This document shows positions 63,231 to 64,000 of a stretch of DNA of 64,000 bases, piece after piece. A program made the position numbers and the translations under genes. Under the pieces are notes generated by a model. That model saw only the letters and a list, made by a program, of their open reading frames with translations, was not told the DNA's origin and ran no database searches. The stretch spans positions 28,038,390 through 28,102,389 of the forward strand of contig CM077151.1 in assembly GCA_039583875.1 (NCBI GenBank). The letters run 5' to 3'. How positions within the stretch are numbered: the first letter of the stretch is position 1; each line of letters opens with the position of its first letter. The stretch is from Platanthera guangdongensis. Lineage: Eukaryota > Streptophyta > Magnoliopsida > Asparagales > Orchidaceae.

Positions 63231-64000
63231 GACACCTAATAACATCGGTGCCCAACGGAGGAGGAACAAGGGTCCATGTATCCCGCTTAGTGAGGGTGAC
63301 AATTTCCTCATCCATGGCAGCCTTCCAATGAGGAACAACAATGACTTCCTGGTAGGTGCGGGGAGTAGTAGTGGCAGAGATAGCCAACACAAAAGTCCTG
63401 CAAGAAGGAGTAAGACGAACATAGGAAACAACAGCAGCAAGCGAGTGCTGAGTACATGTTCGCACCCCTTTGCGAAGAGCAATGGGAAGATCCAGGTCGG
63501 CGTGTTCCTCAGTATCCAGTACATCTGTGGCGGAGAGAGCTGGCCCGGGAGTAGAGAGACGACCGCAAATAATAGGAAGACAACAGAGACAGGGAGAGAG
63601 GAGGAGACGATGGAGGCGGAGGAGGAAAAATCTCGGTAGGTGTAGACAGGACGGAGGGGACGGTAGGAGAAGCAGGAACATCAGGAAGAAAAGAGGAGTC
63701 ACCAGAGAAATAAGACGCATTTTCGAAGAAGGTTATGTCCGCGGAGACGAACTACTTGCGAAGAACAAGGTCAAAACAAAAATAACTTTTCTGAGTGATA
63801 GAGTAACCCAGAAAGACACATTTGGTGGCATGCATGGAGAGTTTGTCACGCGTGGCGGAGGGAGCGTGCACCCAAAGATACGCAGAGGGAGAAGAAATAT
63901 ATCCTTGTCTGAATGGAGAATGGAGAATGGGGTTTGACCGTGAAGAACCGTGGAGAGAATGCGATTGATGAGATAGCAGGAGATGAGAACGACATAACCC
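63231..64000 (-). pseudogene. Copia L integrase end and reverse transcriptase start
   Basis: The minus strand from 64000 reads an integrase C-terminal part: YLINRILSTVLHGQTPFSIL, LPLRIFGC, NSPCMPPNVSFWVT. Further down (63500-63231) it reads the start of reverse transcriptase: VPHWKAAMDEEIVTLTKRDTW and LVPPPLGTDVIRCRW. It breaks at the element M insertion and resumes at 56941. Confidence 0.82.

Larger units (their letters stand above)
55143..64000 (-). mobile_element. Ty1/copia element L, reverse-oriented, interrupted by element M
   Basis: The 3' LTR is at the left (55143-55541). Going right, which is upstream in the element, come the polypurine tract, RNase H, reverse transcriptase, the inserted element M (56942-63225), the first part of reverse transcriptase and the end of integrase, cut off by the window edge. 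The 5' LTR must lie beyond 64000. Decayed by several stops. Confidence 0.88.

Overview
The window is plant nuclear DNA: spliced genes with canonical GT-AG introns, LTR retrotransposons of both the Ty1/copia and Ty3/gypsy (chromovirus and Tat) superfamilies, hAT-like and MULE-like MITEs, and Au-type SINE sequence. The organism is an angiosperm with a transposon-rich genome. The GC-rich TRM112 gene leans towards a monocot, but the species cannot be fixed from this sequence. Only two host genes are recognisable; almost everything else is mobile DNA of different ages.

Host gene 1 is an LRR receptor-like kinase of subfamily II (At5g10290/At5g65240 type) on the + strand. Eight coding exons run from 1481 to the stop at 52199; the 5' exons lie outside the window. 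Four introns are 75-156 nt, but three are expanded to 7.7, 27.9 and 13.1 kb by transposons. Exons and splice sites look intact throughout. Host gene 2 is a single-exon TRM112-type methyltransferase activator subunit (54332-54709, +).

Layout: 1-886 is a reverse-oriented chromovirus LTR fragment. 2555-9939 is a nearly perfect, very young Ty3/gypsy chromovirus with one 1694-codon gag-pol ORF, identical 5-bp target duplications and LTRs differing at only 4 of 1168 positions. The 27.9-kb intron holds a stack of nested elements: an old LTR element D (about 10862-36150) with element B inside its left LTR, a 907-bp TRIM, a MULE-like MITE carrying a SINE, and a decayed Reina-like chromovirus E (16286-35732). 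E is itself split by a short-LTR copia element G and by an 11.6-kb Tat-lineage element H. H is in turn interrupted by a 2-kb solo LTR. The 13.1-kb intron holds a copia-like TRIM, another MITE of the same family, a small LTR element with a hAT insertion, decayed copia and gypsy pieces, and a hAT MITE. Downstream of the kinase gene are a foldback element, the TRM112 gene, and a reverse-oriented copia element (55143 to beyond 64000) whose reverse transcriptase is interrupted by element M (56942-63225).

The most unusual material is the H/M family. These are Tat-lineage elements that have gag and protease but no reverse transcriptase, RNase H or integrase. They share LTR starts, primer-binding sites and a hairpin-forming tandem repeat (78 bp in M, a 157-bp dimer of it in H). 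H also carries a spliced antisense gene. They must depend on enzymes supplied by another element.
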